From Mesorhizobium sp. WSM4904 (lineage in GTDB: Bacteria; Pseudomonadota; Alphaproteobacteria; Rhizobiales; Rhizobiaceae): DNA of 64,000 nt. Positions 16,412-26,146 of the stretch are shown piece after piece (position 1 is the stretch's first letter; each line of letters starts with the position of its first letter). The notes beneath the pieces were generated by a model. It did not search any database and was not told the origin of the DNA. It saw only the letters and a list, made by a program, of their open reading frames with translations. Location: assembly GCF_029674545.1 (NCBI RefSeq), contig NZ_CP121354.1:5217001-5281000 (forward strand), given 5' to 3'. Both the position numbers and the translations under genes were made by a program.

Positions 16412-18070
16412 ATGACCGAAATGCCGGCAGCGCTGCCGCGCTATGAGGACGCCGTGCGGCGCTTCCGCATCGAAGACGAGATCGCAAGGCTCGACGGCGA
16501 TCCGGCGAGCGGCGTCAACGCCTATGTCGAATGCTGCGGCCGCTACACAGGCGAAAACCGGCTGGCGCTGCGCGCGATCTCGGCCGGCGGCGAGTTGCGC
16601 GAATTCAGCTTCGACGATCTCGGCGACATGTCGGGCCGCGTCGGCACCGTGCTGAAGGGCCTCGGCGTGCGCCCCGGCGATGTCGTTGCCGGCATGCTGC
16701 CGCGCATCCCCGAACTGGTGGCGCTGATCCTCGGCGTGTGGCGCGTCGGCGCGGTCTACCAGCCGCTGTTCACCGCTTTCGGGCCGAAGGCCATCGAGCA
16801 TCGGCTGAGCTACAGCAATGCGAAGCTGGTGGTGACCAACCCCGCAAACCGCGGCAAGCTCGACGAGGTGGAAAACCATCCGCGCATCGCCACCGTCCTC
16901 GCTCCCGGCGACGCCCTGCCCGAGGGCGATATCGATTTCCGCGCAGCAACCGCCGCCGCCTCCCCCGAGTGCGAGCCGGTGATGCGCAATGGCTTGGACC
17001 TGTTCATGATGATGTCGACCTCCGGCACGACCGGGCACCCGAAAGGCGTGCCGGTGCCGCTCCGCGCGCTGCTTGCGTTTGGCGCCTATATGCGTGACGC
17101 GATCGGGCTGCGCGCCGACGACATCTTCTGGAACATCGCCGATCCCGGCTGGGCCTATGGACTCTACTACGCCATCACCGGGCCGCTCCAGCTCGGCATC
17201 GCCACCACCTTCTACGAAGGCGCCTTCAACGCCAGAAGCACCTACGAGATCATCGAACGACTGGGGGTGACCAGTCTCGCCGGCTCGCCCACTGCCTATC
17301 GTCTGCTGATGGCGGAAGGGCCAGAGGCGGCCAGCCGCGTCAAGGGCAAGCTGCGCGTGGTGAGCAGCGCCGGCGAGCCGCTCAACCCGGAAGTGATCCG
17401 CTGGTTCGACGCCCATCTCGCCGCGCCCATCCACGACCATTACGGCCAGACCGAGAACGGCATGATGGTGAACAACCATCATGGGCTCAGCCATCCTGTC
17501 CGCGCGGGCTCGGCCGGCTTCGCCATGCCGGGCTACCGCATGGTGGTGCTGGACGAAGCCGGCAACGAGCTCGGTCCCAACCAGCCGGGCGTGCTGGCGG
17601 TCGATATCGCCAGGTCGCCGCTGCGGTGGTTCGACGGCTACCATCAGGCGGAGACGCCGGCCATCGCCGGCGGCTACTATCGCACGGGCGACACGGTGGA
17701 ATACGAGCCGGACGGCTCGGTCTCCTTCATCGGCCGCGCCGACGACGTCATCACCTCGGCCGGCTACCGCATCGGGCCGTTCGATGTCGAAAGCGCGCTG
17801 ATCGAGCATCCGGCGGTCAACGAGGCGGCGGTGGTCGGCGTGCCCGACCCGCAGCGCACCGAGATCGTCAAGGCCTTCGTGGTGCTGGCGCCGGCCTACA
17901 AGGGCAGCGAGGCACTCGCCGAGGAGCTTGCCCAACATGTCAAGAAGCGGCTCTCGGCGCATTCCTATCCGCGCGAGGTCGAGTTCGTCGCCGAACTGCC
18001 GAAGACGCCGAGCGGCAAGATCCAGCGGTTCCTGCTGAGGAAGGCGGAGGTGGAGAAGCGGAAGGGGTGA
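16412..18070 (+). CDS. AMP-forming acyl-CoA synthetase
   Basis: The 552-residue product is an ANL-superfamily adenylate-forming enzyme. Visible motifs: the phosphate-binding loop MMMSTSGTTGHPKGVPVP, the acetyl-CoA-synthetase-like DHYGQTENGM, the hinge YYRTGDTVEYEPDGSVSFIGRADDVI, and the catalytic lysine region LPKTPSGKIQRFLLR. It should activate a short- or medium-chain acid with ATP and CoA. The length and the WNIADPGWAYGLYY segment favour the acetyl/propionyl or medium-chain group; the substrate is not certain. The start has a GGAGG ribosome site. It ends just before another repeat. Confidence 0.9.
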   Translation: MTEMPAALPRYEDAVRRFRIEDEIARLDGDPASGVNAYVECCGRYTGENRLALRAISAGGELREFSFDDLGDMSGRVGTVLKGLGVRPGDVVAGMLPRIPELVALILGVWRVGAVYQPLFTAFGPKAIEHRLSYSNAKLVVTNPANRGKLDEVENHPRIATVLAPGDALPEGDIDFRAATAAASPECEPVMRNGLDLFMMMSTSGTTGHPKGVPVPLRALLAFGAYMRDAIGLRADDIFWNIADPGWAYGLYYAITGPLQLGIATTFYEGAFNARSTYEIIERLGVTSLAGSPTAYRLLMAEGPEAASRVKGKLRVVSSAGEPLNPEVIRWFDAHLAAPIHDHYGQTENGMMVNNHHGLSHPVRAGSAGFAMPGYRMVVLDEAGNELGPNQPGVLAVDIARSPLRWFDGYHQAETPAIAGGYYRTGDTVEYEPDGSVSFIGRADDVITSAGYRIGPFDVESALIEHPAVNEAAVVGVPDPQRTEIVKAFVVLAPAYKGSEALAEELAQHVKKRLSAHSYPREVEFVAELPKTPSGKIQRFLLRKAEVEKRKG

Positions 18071-18073
18071 TGA

Positions 18074-18240
18074 GTGCTGATCTCCCCCCTCGAGGGGGAG
18101 ATGTCGCCGAAGGCGACAGAGGGGGTCGTCTCACATAGGTCGCCAACCTCTCGCCAAGGAAGGCGTCGGCGCTCCACGCGCGGCGACCCCCTCTGGCCGC
18201 TCTGCGGCCATCTCCCCCTCAAGGGGGGAGCTTCGCCGTC
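18074..18240. repeat. Inverted mosaic repeat, variant with GTCGCC core
   Basis: Left arm GATCTCCCCCCTCGAGGGGG and GGCGACAGAGGGGGTCG; right arm GCGGCGACCCCCTCTGGC and CATCTCCCCCTCAAGGGGGG. It starts 4 bp after the synthetase stop, so it could serve as a transcription terminator. Confidence 0.8.
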
Positions 18241-18323
18241 GGCTCCCGCCGTCTTTTTTTGGCCCGATCTTGTCTTCAAATGTGCGTCTGTCATTGGGTA
18301 GAACGCAGCGCGGGGGTTGCATC

Positions 18324-19217
18324 ATGCGGTTGATATGGACGCTTCTGTTCGCGCTCGCGGGCGGCACGGCTTTCGCGGCCTCGCCTGAGGACGACTATAT
18401 CGCCGCGCGCGACAAGGCGATTTCCGACATCGCGACACTGGAGAGCTCGAACGCTCAAGTGGAAGCGCTCGATGCCGCGAATACCAAGGCGCAGGCCGAT
18501 CTCGAAAAGCGTCTTTCGGCCATTCTCGGACCGCTTTCGGTCAAGGATTTTCCGGCAACCGGCACCATCAATCTGGAAAGCCTGAGCGCCTCCGATATCG
18601 GCTTCGGCATGCTCGACGGGCTGCGTTACGCCAAGAGCGACGAAGGCCCGAGCATCGTGGCGACGACGCGGGGGCTCGCCGACCGCTGGCTGCAGTCCAG
18701 GGCCGACGGGGACGATGAAAGCCTCAGGCTGCCCACCAGCCTCGACGAGGCGCTGAAGCTCGACGGCTTCTACACCCAGGCGATCGGCGCCGATGCCGCC
18801 TTCGTGAAGACGCTCGACTTTCCGCTGAAGAAACCGGAAGGCGCCGATATCGCCGTCGCCCGGCTCGGCGGCTGGACGCAGGATGTCGGGCCTATCTACG
18901 ACCAGCAGGTCGTCATCGCGGTCGTCAAGGGCGACCGCGTGCTGATCGCCGAGGCGCCCGCATCACCGCCCGTGCCGAAGATCGCGGCCTGCGAAGCCAT
19001 TTGGACCACGGCGGACGCGACCGCCCAGAAATTCCAGGAGACCTATCAGGGCTCGGACCTCAAGGACCAGCAGGCCTATGATTCCGCCAATGCCGCCTGG
19101 GAAAAAGGCGACGGCGACTATCGCGCCTGCATGGCCGCGCGCCTGCCGGGCGATCCGGCCTTCCCGGCGCTGCTTGCCGAGGCGCAGCAGCTTGCCGACC
19201 ATATGGCCGGCAAGTAA
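18324..19217 (+). CDS. Secreted protein of unknown function
   Basis: The 297-residue product has a clear signal peptide (MRLIWTLLFALAGGTAFA, cleaved before ASPEDD) and a helical mature part rich in Ala/Asp/Glu, with two Cys (IAACEAIWTTA and DYRACMAARL) that could form a disulfide in the periplasm. No domain is recognised. It converges with the coiled-coil gene 14 bp downstream. The start is ATG 18324, immediately before the signal sequence. Confidence 0.7.
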   Translation: MRLIWTLLFALAGGTAFAASPEDDYIAARDKAISDIATLESSNAQVEALDAANTKAQADLEKRLSAILGPLSVKDFPATGTINLESLSASDIGFGMLDGLRYAKSDEGPSIVATTRGLADRWLQSRADGDDESLRLPTSLDEALKLDGFYTQAIGADAAFVKTLDFPLKKPEGADIAVARLGGWTQDVGPIYDQQVVIAVVKGDRVLIAEAPASPPVPKIAACEAIWTTADATAQKFQETYQGSDLKDQQAYDSANAAWEKGDGDYRACMAARLPGDPAFPALLAEAQQLADHMAGK

Positions 19218-19231
19218 GGGCTTACCGGCCT

Positions 19232-20650
19232 TCAGCTCGCGTTGGCACGCATGCTACGCCGGTTGTTGCGCCGCGCGGTCGGGCGCGCGGCCTCCGCGAT
19301 GATGCCGTTGGTTATGGGCACGACGTCCTTGCGCGACCTGGCATCCGTCACCCTGTGCAGCCGCTCGTAGGGCAGCAGCTCCTGGATGCGGGCATTGAGC
19401 GTCACGATCTCGGCGCGCAGATCCTCGCATTCCTGCTTCTGGATATCGAGCTGGATCTGCTCGGACGCCTGCTGCAGGGAAAGCTGCGAGAGATTTGTGC
19501 TGACCACCGACAGGTTCTTCTTGTCCATTTCGCTCTCGTTCCTGAGAACCGCCAGCCGTTCCTCCGCGATCTGCCGTTCGGTCACGGCATCGTTCAACTG
19601 CGCCCTGAGCCTCGTCATCTCGGCCGCGGCTTCGGTCTTGTCGTTCGAGGCCTGCTCCAGCCGCGATTGCAGCTCCTGGATCTCGGAACGCAATCCGCGC
19701 ATCTCCGCCTGGCTCCGCGCCAGCTCGGCCGCCCCGTCGCTTTCGGCGATGCGGGCTGCCTCGGCCACTTCGGCAAGCTTGGCCTGCGTCGCCTCCAGCG
19801 ACTTCTGCAGCCGAGCCTCCTCCTTTTCGTGGCTGCCGATCTGGGCCATCAGCTCGGCAATGCGCGCGGTTTCGTTGGCGTGGGTCGCCGAGAACTCGTC
19901 GAACTTGTGCCGGGCCTCCGCCTCGCGCTTTTGCGCCTGCTCCAGGTCGACCGAAAGACCGACCTGCTTTTCGCGCAGCAGCTTGTTCTCGGCGGCACGC
20001 TTGTCGGCTTCGACGGTCTTGGCCGTCAGCGTCTTGACGATCTCGCCGAATTCCGCCTCGCGCCTGGCGCTCTCGTTGCCCATCTCGACCAGCTCGAGCC
20101 GCACCGCCGCAAGCGCCTCGCGCAGCGCCTCCCGGTCCTGTACCAGGCTTGCCTCGCGCTGCTGCCAGGCCTCGGCCGCGCCGTCGCGTTCGCGCTGCTT
20201 CCTGGCGGCATCGAGCAGTTGTTCCGACATGGTCTTGTGCTCGGCGCTCAGAGCGGCGTTCGCCAGCTCCAGCTCGTTGGCGCGCAGCGCGTCGCGATGC
20301 AGGACATTCAGGATGTCGCGCGTCATCTGATGCGCGGTGGCGATTTCCGCCAGCCTCGCCTCGATCTCCTCCAGATGGCCCTGTCCGTCGCGGAAAAGCC
20401 CGGAGACCGCTTCCAGCGCGGCCAGCCGCGTCTGGGTATGCGGCGTCAGCCGCGAGGCCACCGCCTCGGGCTGGCTCTCGGTCGGAGGATCCTCATCGCC
20501 CGGCGCCGGATCGGCGACCATGTCGTCCTCACTCGACGTCTGTTCGTCAGCCGCAAGACATTCCTCGAAAGCTTCCGCCAAATCCGACTGAAGCTCTTGA
20601 AATTCCTTGTCTACGTTTTCGGCCCGCTTGATCAGGGATTTGAAATTCAT
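19232..20650 (-). CDS. Long coiled-coil protein, possible cytoskeletal or polarity factor
   Basis: The 472-residue product is almost all heptad-rich helix from about residue 75 to 425 (for example AEIATAHQMTRDILNVLHRD and EIQELQSRLEQASNDKTEAA). It has an acidic N-terminal region (SSEDDMVADPAPGDEDPP) and a basic C-terminal tail (ARPTARRNNRRSMRANAS). No enzymatic domain, signal peptide or membrane segment is visible. Intermediate-filament-like or polar scaffold proteins of alphaproteobacteria have this layout, but the sequence gives no firm family. A near-consensus CtrA box lies 38 bp upstream. Confidence 0.7.
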   Translation of the reverse strand: MNFKSLIKRAENVDKEFQELQSDLAEAFEECLAADEQTSSEDDMVADPAPGDEDPPTESQPEAVASRLTPHTQTRLAALEAVSGLFRDGQGHLEEIEARLAEIATAHQMTRDILNVLHRDALRANELELANAALSAEHKTMSEQLLDAARKQRERDGAAEAWQQREASLVQDREALREALAAVRLELVEMGNESARREAEFGEIVKTLTAKTVEADKRAAENKLLREKQVGLSVDLEQAQKREAEARHKFDEFSATHANETARIAELMAQIGSHEKEEARLQKSLEATQAKLAEVAEAARIAESDGAAELARSQAEMRGLRSEIQELQSRLEQASNDKTEAAAEMTRLRAQLNDAVTERQIAEERLAVLRNESEMDKKNLSVVSTNLSQLSLQQASEQIQLDIQKQECEDLRAEIVTLNARIQELLPYERLHRVTDARSRKDVVPITNGIIAEAARPTARRNNRRSMRANAS

Positions 20651-20996
20651 AACGGCACACCTCTTACGCTCACACCCGCCGTATTAATTAACGAATTGCT
20701 AATCTAGCCCTTTGCATTCCGTACGGGAACCCTCTCCAAAAGACGGAAGAAATTAAGGTTATCGCACCTTTCCAGAGGCTTGCGCGATGTTCCGCCAGCG
20801 ACATCTGCGCCAAGCGCGGTAAGTGGTTCCAGTGGAGCAGCGTTCGGCGGAACGACATCGACGCGCGTTGCATGGCAGTGCCAGCCCGGCTCGCGTAAGA
20901 GGCAATCATCCCACGCTGTCGTCAGCACCCGCGCCAGCGTCGGCCGTTCCGTATGGCGGGGGTTGTTGCCATCAGTCCAACCCCCGCGCCGTAATA
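20651..20996. other. Intergenic region, promoter side of the coiled-coil gene
   Basis: Apart from the CtrA-like box and AT-rich stretch (about 20682-20702), I see nothing in these 346 bases; no credible gene or repeat is present. Confidence 0.4.
20688..20702. promoter_or_regulatory. CtrA-like half-site pair upstream of the coiled-coil gene
   Basis: TTAACGAATTGCTAA matches TTAA-N7-TTAA at 7 of 8 positions and sits in an AT-rich patch 38-52 bp before the ATG of the coiled-coil gene. Cell-cycle control is possible but unproven. Confidence 0.35.
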
Positions 20997-21506
20997 TCAG
21001 CTCTTGATTTCGATACGCTTGGCCTGCGACTGCGCCTTCGCGGTCTTGGGCAGCGTAACCGTCAGCACACCGTTCTTGAAGCGAGCATCGATCTTGTCTT
21101 CTTCGATCTCATAGCCCAGCGGGATGCGACGCTCGAAGCGACCATAGACGCGCTCCGAGAACTGCCGTTCCTTGTCCAACGTCTCAGAGCGCTTTTCGCC
21201 CTTCAGCGTCAGCACGCCGTCATCGAGCAGGACCTCGATGTCCTGCTCCTCCAGGCCTGGCACTTCGGCCGCCACCCTGATCTCCTTCTCGTTGTCGGAG
21301 ATCTCGACGCTCGGCCAGCCGCCACCGAGGGCCGAGACGCCGCCCAGCGACGGGATGCCGGGGCCGAAGCCGCGGAAGACGTCGTCGAACAGCCGATTCA
21401 CCTCGCGATGCAGCGACAGGAACGGATCGCGTTCGCCATCACGAAAGACACTCGGTAGCTGGTTGCCATTGCTTCGGCCCCAGGGAATCAGATCACGGAC
21501 ACTCAT
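20997..21506 (-). CDS. Small heat shock protein, Hsp20 family
   Basis: The 169-residue protein has an N-terminal arm (SVRDLIPWGRSNGNQLPSVF), an alpha-crystallin domain (about 58-150: PSVEISDNEKEIRVAAEVPG, then GVLTLKGEKRSE, then FERRIPLGYEIEEDKIDARF), and a C-terminal KRIEIKS carrying the I-x-I motif. It is an ATP-independent holdase that binds unfolding proteins in the cytoplasm. The ATG at 21506 has a GGAGG site. It lies 92 bp downstream of the second Hsp20 gene in the same orientation, so both may share one transcript. This class-C-like protein differs from its IbpA-like neighbour. Confidence 0.94.
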   Translation of the reverse strand: MSVRDLIPWGRSNGNQLPSVFRDGERDPFLSLHREVNRLFDDVFRGFGPGIPSLGGVSALGGGWPSVEISDNEKEIRVAAEVPGLEEQDIEVLLDDGVLTLKGEKRSETLDKERQFSERVYGRFERRIPLGYEIEEDKIDARFKNGVLTVTLPKTAKAQSQAKRIEIKS

Positions 21507-21546
21507 TGCTTTCCTCCTTTCCGTTCGTCCGGAAGACAATGCCTCA

Positions 21547-21573
21547 AGCGCCGGGACACATCACCCCGGCGCT
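21547..21573. other. Hairpin between the two Hsp20 genes
   Basis: AGCGCCGGG (21547-21555) and CCCGGCGCT (21565-21573) form a perfect 9-bp stem with a 9-base loop. No T-run follows on the minus strand, so it is more likely an mRNA-processing or partial attenuation structure than a strong terminator. Confidence 0.5.
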
Positions 21574-21598
21574 CCGCACGTAGCGCCGAGAAGAGGCC

Positions 21599-22072
21599 TC
21601 AGGCGGCCTGTTTCTCTTCGATCTTTTTCGTCGCGGCTTTCGGCACTGCCTTGTCCGCCGCGATGTCGATCCGGCGAGGCTTCATTTCTTCCGGAATCTC
21701 GCGCTTGAGATCGATCGTGAGTAGGCCGTTGACGAGGCTGGCACCGACGACCTTGACATGGTCGGCAAGCTCGAAGCGGCGCTGAAACGCGCGGCCGGCA
21801 ATGCCGCGATGCAGGTACTCACCTTTGTCTTCGCCTGCCTTCTGACCAGAAACCATGAGCATATTCTGCTCCTGGGTAATGGCCAGTTCATCCTGGCTGA
21901 AGCCCGCCACCGCCATGGTGATGCGATAGTCGTCTTCGCTTGTCTTAGCGATGTCGTAGGGTGGCCAGTTATCGGCGGTTTCGATACGGCTTGCCGTCTC
22001 GAGCGCACTCAGCATTCGATCAAAGCCGATGCTCGACCGGAACAGGGGAGAGAAGTCGAAACTGTTTCTCAT
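21599..22072 (-). CDS. Small heat shock protein, IbpA/HspA-like Hsp20
   Basis: The 157-residue product starts MRNSFDFSPLFRSSIGFDRM, the IbpA-type N-terminus. Its alpha-crystallin domain includes YRITMAVAGFSQDELAI, GEYLHRGIAGRAFQRRFELADHV and ASLVNGLLTIDLKREIPEEM, and is followed by RRIDIA. It is a cytoplasmic holdase. The ATG at 22072 lies behind GGAGGATGTAGCT; the further ATG at 22087 lies inside the Shine-Dalgarno hairpin and is rejected. A ROSE-like leader and an RpoH-like promoter precede it, so heat induction at both levels is expected. Confidence 0.94.
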   Translation of the reverse strand: MRNSFDFSPLFRSSIGFDRMLSALETASRIETADNWPPYDIAKTSEDDYRITMAVAGFSQDELAITQEQNMLMVSGQKAGEDKGEYLHRGIAGRAFQRRFELADHVKVVGASLVNGLLTIDLKREIPEEMKPRRIDIAADKAVPKAATKKIEEKQAA

Positions 22073-22161
22073 AGCTACATCCTCCATTGAGCAACATAGA
22101 TACGAGGAGCGCCAAGGACGCGGCGCTCCTTGACCTTGCCGGCCTATTGCAAGCGCCGGCG
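22073..22161 (-). ncRNA. ROSE-like RNA thermometer in the Hsp20 leader
   Basis: Three predicted hairpins lie in the leader: one at 22138-22160 (GCCGGC paired with GCCGGC), one at 22105-22130 (9-bp stem AGGAGCGCC/GGCGCTCCT), and a final one that masks the ribosome site. The last contains TTGCTCAATGGAGGAT, matching the conserved ROSE arrangement of UUGCU facing AGGA. ROSE elements melt on heat and free the start site. The fold is inferred by eye. Confidence 0.75.
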
Positions 22162-22168
22162 AAAATCG

Positions 22169-22197
22169 ATTTGGGAATTGATTTCCCTTGCGTCAAG
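22169..22197 (-). promoter_or_regulatory. Putative RpoH (sigma-32) promoter of the Hsp20 gene
   Basis: On the minus strand CTTGAC (22197-22192) and CCCAAAT (22175-22169) are separated by 16 bp, resembling the alphaproteobacterial RpoH pattern CTTGAA and CCATNT. The start would be near 22161, right before the first ROSE hairpin. Confidence 0.5.
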
Positions 22198-22364
22198 GGG
22201 CCTGAGCCGTTCAGCTTTGCACCAAGAACCTGCGCCCGGGACCCGCCTTCAATGCATGGCAATAGCCCATCTAAGGGTCTTACAGGGCGATGGTGGGCGG
22301 CGCGCACGAAGAAGTGCAGCGCCCTCGCAGCGCCCTCAAAGCCGCATAGTCATCGTAGAAGATG

Positions 22365-22706
22365 TCATGCATCCAGGCGGTCAATAATTTGCCGACGGTT
22401 ACCCGTGCGCGTCGACTGCGCGGCCGCGGCGTCCAGTTGGCATAGCGCATTCATGATCTGATCGAAGGAGACCGGCAGATCGCTTCCCGGAGCCAGCCGC
22501 AACGCCGGGACGGATTCAACGGCACAGGCATCCGAAGCCCAGGACGACAGGATTGCCCGCTTTTCCTGAAGGTCAAGGGTGTCGTCCTTCACGACCTCGT
22601 CGGGGTGCTTGAAATGCCTTGCCGGCGACAGCAGCCGGTCCAACGCAAGGTCACATGTTTCGGGAACAAGAGAAGGGATTATCGGCGAGACATCCTGTCG
22701 GTTCAT
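22365..22706 (-). CDS. Conserved-looking small protein in the chaperone island
   Basis: The 113-residue soluble product contains SPARHFKHPDEVVKDDTLD and LQEKRAILSSWASDACAVES, followed by LPVSFDQIMNALCQLDA. I associate this type of protein with rhizobial heat-shock loci, but no function is known to me. It has no signal peptide or membrane segment. It is divergent from groES and sits between that operon and the Hsp20 genes, so a stress-related role is a contextual inference. Confidence 0.65.
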   Translation of the reverse strand: MNRQDVSPIIPSLVPETCDLALDRLLSPARHFKHPDEVVKDDTLDLQEKRAILSSWASDACAVESVPALRLAPGSDLPVSFDQIMNALCQLDAAAAQSTRTGNRRQIIDRLDA

Positions 22707-23025
22707 CTGGTCCTCCGTCTTCCAAAACTCCTTTCGACAGCTTCAGCTTCAATGCGCAGAGGGCGCTCGAATGATTTTGTTCCGCCTTCCGGAAAATTCA
22801 AGCGGAGAAGCACCGTACCCGTTCTGATTAGGCTCATGTTTTCATGGCATTAGCACTCGCATGGCGTGAGTGCTAAAAATTTTTTCGCGGCCTCTTGAAA
22901 AACCAGAAAGGGCAAAACCACATCCACATGCGCGCGATGCCGAAAGGATCGCGAGCCCTGCTCCGGTCCTTCCGGTCCGGAGTGGAGGAACCTCTCAAAA
23001 TCTGTTTGTCCCGAAGGAGAACGAT
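22707..23025. other. groESL promoter and leader region
   Basis: This 319-base region contains the CIRCE operator (22850-22876) and a leader of roughly 150 nt to the groES start. No other gene is credible. Confidence 0.6.
22850..22876. promoter_or_regulatory. CIRCE element (HrcA operator) of groESL
   Basis: TTAGCACTC (22850-22858), a 9-base spacer and GAGTGCTAA (22868-22876) form a perfect CIRCE consensus. The HrcA repressor binds this element and releases it on heat shock. It lies about 150 bp upstream of groES. Confidence 0.96.
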
Positions 23026-23340
23026 ATGAAGTTCCATCCATTGCATGACCGTGTTCTGGTCCGCCGCGTCGAGGCAGAGGAGAAGACGGCCGGCGGCATC
23101 ATCATCCCCGACACAGCCAAGGAAAAACCGCAGCAAGGCGAGATCATCGCCGTCGGTCCCGGCGCCCGCGACGAAAGCGGCAAGCTCGTCGCCCTCGACG
23201 TCAAGGTCGGCGACCGCATCCTGTTCGGTAAGTGGACCGGCACCGAGATCAAACTCGACGGCGAAGACCTGCTCATCATGAAGGAAAGCGACGTGATGGG
23301 TGTGATCGAACAGACATCCGCGCTCGGAAAAGCGGCCTGA
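23026..23340 (+). CDS. groES: Co-chaperonin GroES
   Basis: The 104-residue product is full length. It begins [20 protein letters not shown], contains the mobile-loop [22 protein letters not shown], and ends with [17 protein letters not shown]. It caps the GroEL ring and helps close the folding chamber. The start ATG 23026 has an AAGGAGA ribosome site. It is followed by groEL after 53 bp, and the pair forms one operon under CIRCE control. Confidence 0.97.
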   Translation: MKFHPLHDRVLVRRVEAEEKTAGGIIIPDTAKEKPQQGEIIAVGPGARDESGKLVALDVKVGDRILFGKWTGTEIKLDGEDLLIMKESDVMGVIEQTSALGKAA

Positions 23341-23381
23341 GCCGGCCCAACTCTATCCGGTCAACGAAAGCTGCCTGCTGA

Positions 23382-25022
<1,641 letters not shown>

Positions 25023-25035
25023 GACGCTGACCAAA

Positions 25036-25063
25036 GGCCCGCACCCAGCTTCGGGAGCGGGCC
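25036..25063 (+). terminator. Hairpin after groEL
   Basis: GGCCCGC and GCGGGCC form a 7-bp GC stem around a 14-base loop, 14 bp after the groEL stop. No U-run follows, so it may be a weak or factor-assisted terminator. Confidence 0.5.
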
Positions 25064-25088
25064 TCGTGCGACAGATTGGGAGGCCATC

Positions 25089-25307
25089 ATGGATGCGATG
25101 AGCGGTACCGGCCCGGTCCCGGCACCGACACATAAGCCGGGCGAGTTCCTCGCCTATGAGGCGGAGTGCCGAAACGCCCTGCAGCCGCAGCTTGCTGCAT
25201 TGCTCGACGCGGCCGAAGCCGCCGGCTGGAGACGCCGTACCGCCGCCTCGACGCTGATGTTCCTGGCGGCGCAGCAGGTGTCGGCGACGGCAGGCGCTAA
25301 GGGCTGA
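25089..25307 (+). CDS. Small protein of unknown function after groEL
   Basis: The 72-residue product is soluble and helical (EFLAYEAECRNALQPQLAAL, then LLDAAEAAGWRRRTAASTLMFLAAQQ). It starts 66 bp after groEL in the same orientation. No domain is recognised. Position in the island and reading-frame composition support a real gene. Confidence 0.6.
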   Translation: MDAMSGTGPVPAPTHKPGEFLAYEAECRNALQPQLAALLDAAEAAGWRRRTAASTLMFLAAQQVSATAGAKG

Positions 25308-25403
25308 ATAAGGAACTGGGCCTCGTCCCGCCAGGCGGGGTCCTTCGTCAATTGCACCGCATCGATGACCGCATTCGATACGGGCATGCTGAAGGAGGTT
25401 ACT

Positions 25404-25799
25404 GTGATTGCGGGACGTTTGCGTGAATGCATGAAGGTGCTGAGGTGGGACGCCGTCGACCTGGCTCAGGAGCTCAACCATCCGCAAAGCGAAGTGGCAC
25501 GGTGGGTCGACGGCCGTGCGCGGATACCGCTCGCCGTTGGCGCCTGGATCGAGGCGCTGGTCAAGGCCCACAAGGCGCTCCCGCCGCCGGGATTGCTCCA
25601 ATCCAAAGCCGTGGCGCACACCGGGCCGGCCGCGGCGGTTCAAAGCCTCGAGGCCAATATCCTCAACCATCCGGAATCGCACGGCATCGTGCTGCTGCAG
25701 TCGCCCTATCCGCGTCGCCATGCATCCGGGGGACTTCGCCCCGGCCCGATGGCGGTGCAGTCGAAAGGAGGTTCGGACCATGGCCCACGACCACTTTGA
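25404..25799 (+). CDS. Small protein with a helix-turn-helix-like N-terminus
   Basis: The product is 131 residues when started at the GTG 25404, which has a strong AAGGAGG site 6 bp upstream; ATGs at 25365 and 25386 have none. Residues about 1-55 (GRLRECMKVLRWDAVDLAQE, then EVARWVDGRARIPLAVGAWIEAL) look like a Cro/CI-type helix-turn-helix. The rest has no recognisable fold and ends in a low-complexity Pro/Gly/Arg tail. It overlaps the DUF982 gene by 20 bp, so the two are probably translationally coupled. Confidence 0.6.
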   Translation: MIAGRLRECMKVLRWDAVDLAQELNHPQSEVARWVDGRARIPLAVGAWIEALVKAHKALPPPGLLQSKAVAHTGPAAAVQSLEANILNHPESHGIVLLQSPYPRRHASGGLRPGPMAVQSKGGSDHGPRPL

Positions 25800-26085
25800 A
25801 GAACCTGTCACCATTCTCGTCGGCATGGGCTTGCCAGTAAGGCTCGAAACCGTGATGGAGGCGCATGCCCTGCTTCAGGACTGGCCTTCGGCGAACAGGA
25901 ACAGCGCGCATGAGATCGCGCTCAACGCCTGCAAAGCCGGCATTGCCGGGGAGATCGACGCGGAAACGGTCAGGGCAACCCTTGTTGCCTTCGCGCGCCG
26001 CCACGATATTCTGGTGCCGGACATAGTTTCGCAGGCGCCAGCGGCGCTGGCGGGCGGTACCCTTAGTACAAACAGCAACGGCTGA
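25780..26085 (+). CDS. DUF982 family protein
   Basis: The 101-residue product contains a DUF982 domain (EEPVTILVGMGLPVRLETVM, then EAHALLQDWPSANRNSAHEIAL), a small family found mostly in rhizobia and relatives with unknown function. The ATG 25780 lies behind AAAGGAGG. It overlaps the preceding gene and is 61 bp upstream of htpG, so it may be stress-related by context. Confidence 0.82.
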   Translation: MAHDHFEEPVTILVGMGLPVRLETVMEAHALLQDWPSANRNSAHEIALNACKAGIAGEIDAETVRATLVAFARRHDILVPDIVSQAPAALAGGTLSTNSNG

Positions 26086-26146
26086 AAGATTGATGACCCT
26101 CCGCGCGCAGGCGCGGCGGATAGAAAGACTAGCGCAGGAATTCTGA

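Noticed and set aside
16397..17962. 521-residue frame on the minus strand
   Set aside because: Antisense to the acyl-CoA synthetase, with low-complexity composition and no motif.
20688..20928. Short minus-strand frames between the coiled-coil and Hsp20 genes
   Set aside because: No ribosome site and no recognisable sequence. They overlap the AT-rich promoter region.
22020..22307. Short minus-strand frame over the Hsp20 leader
   Set aside because: It overlaps the promoter and the ROSE-like leader and has no domain.
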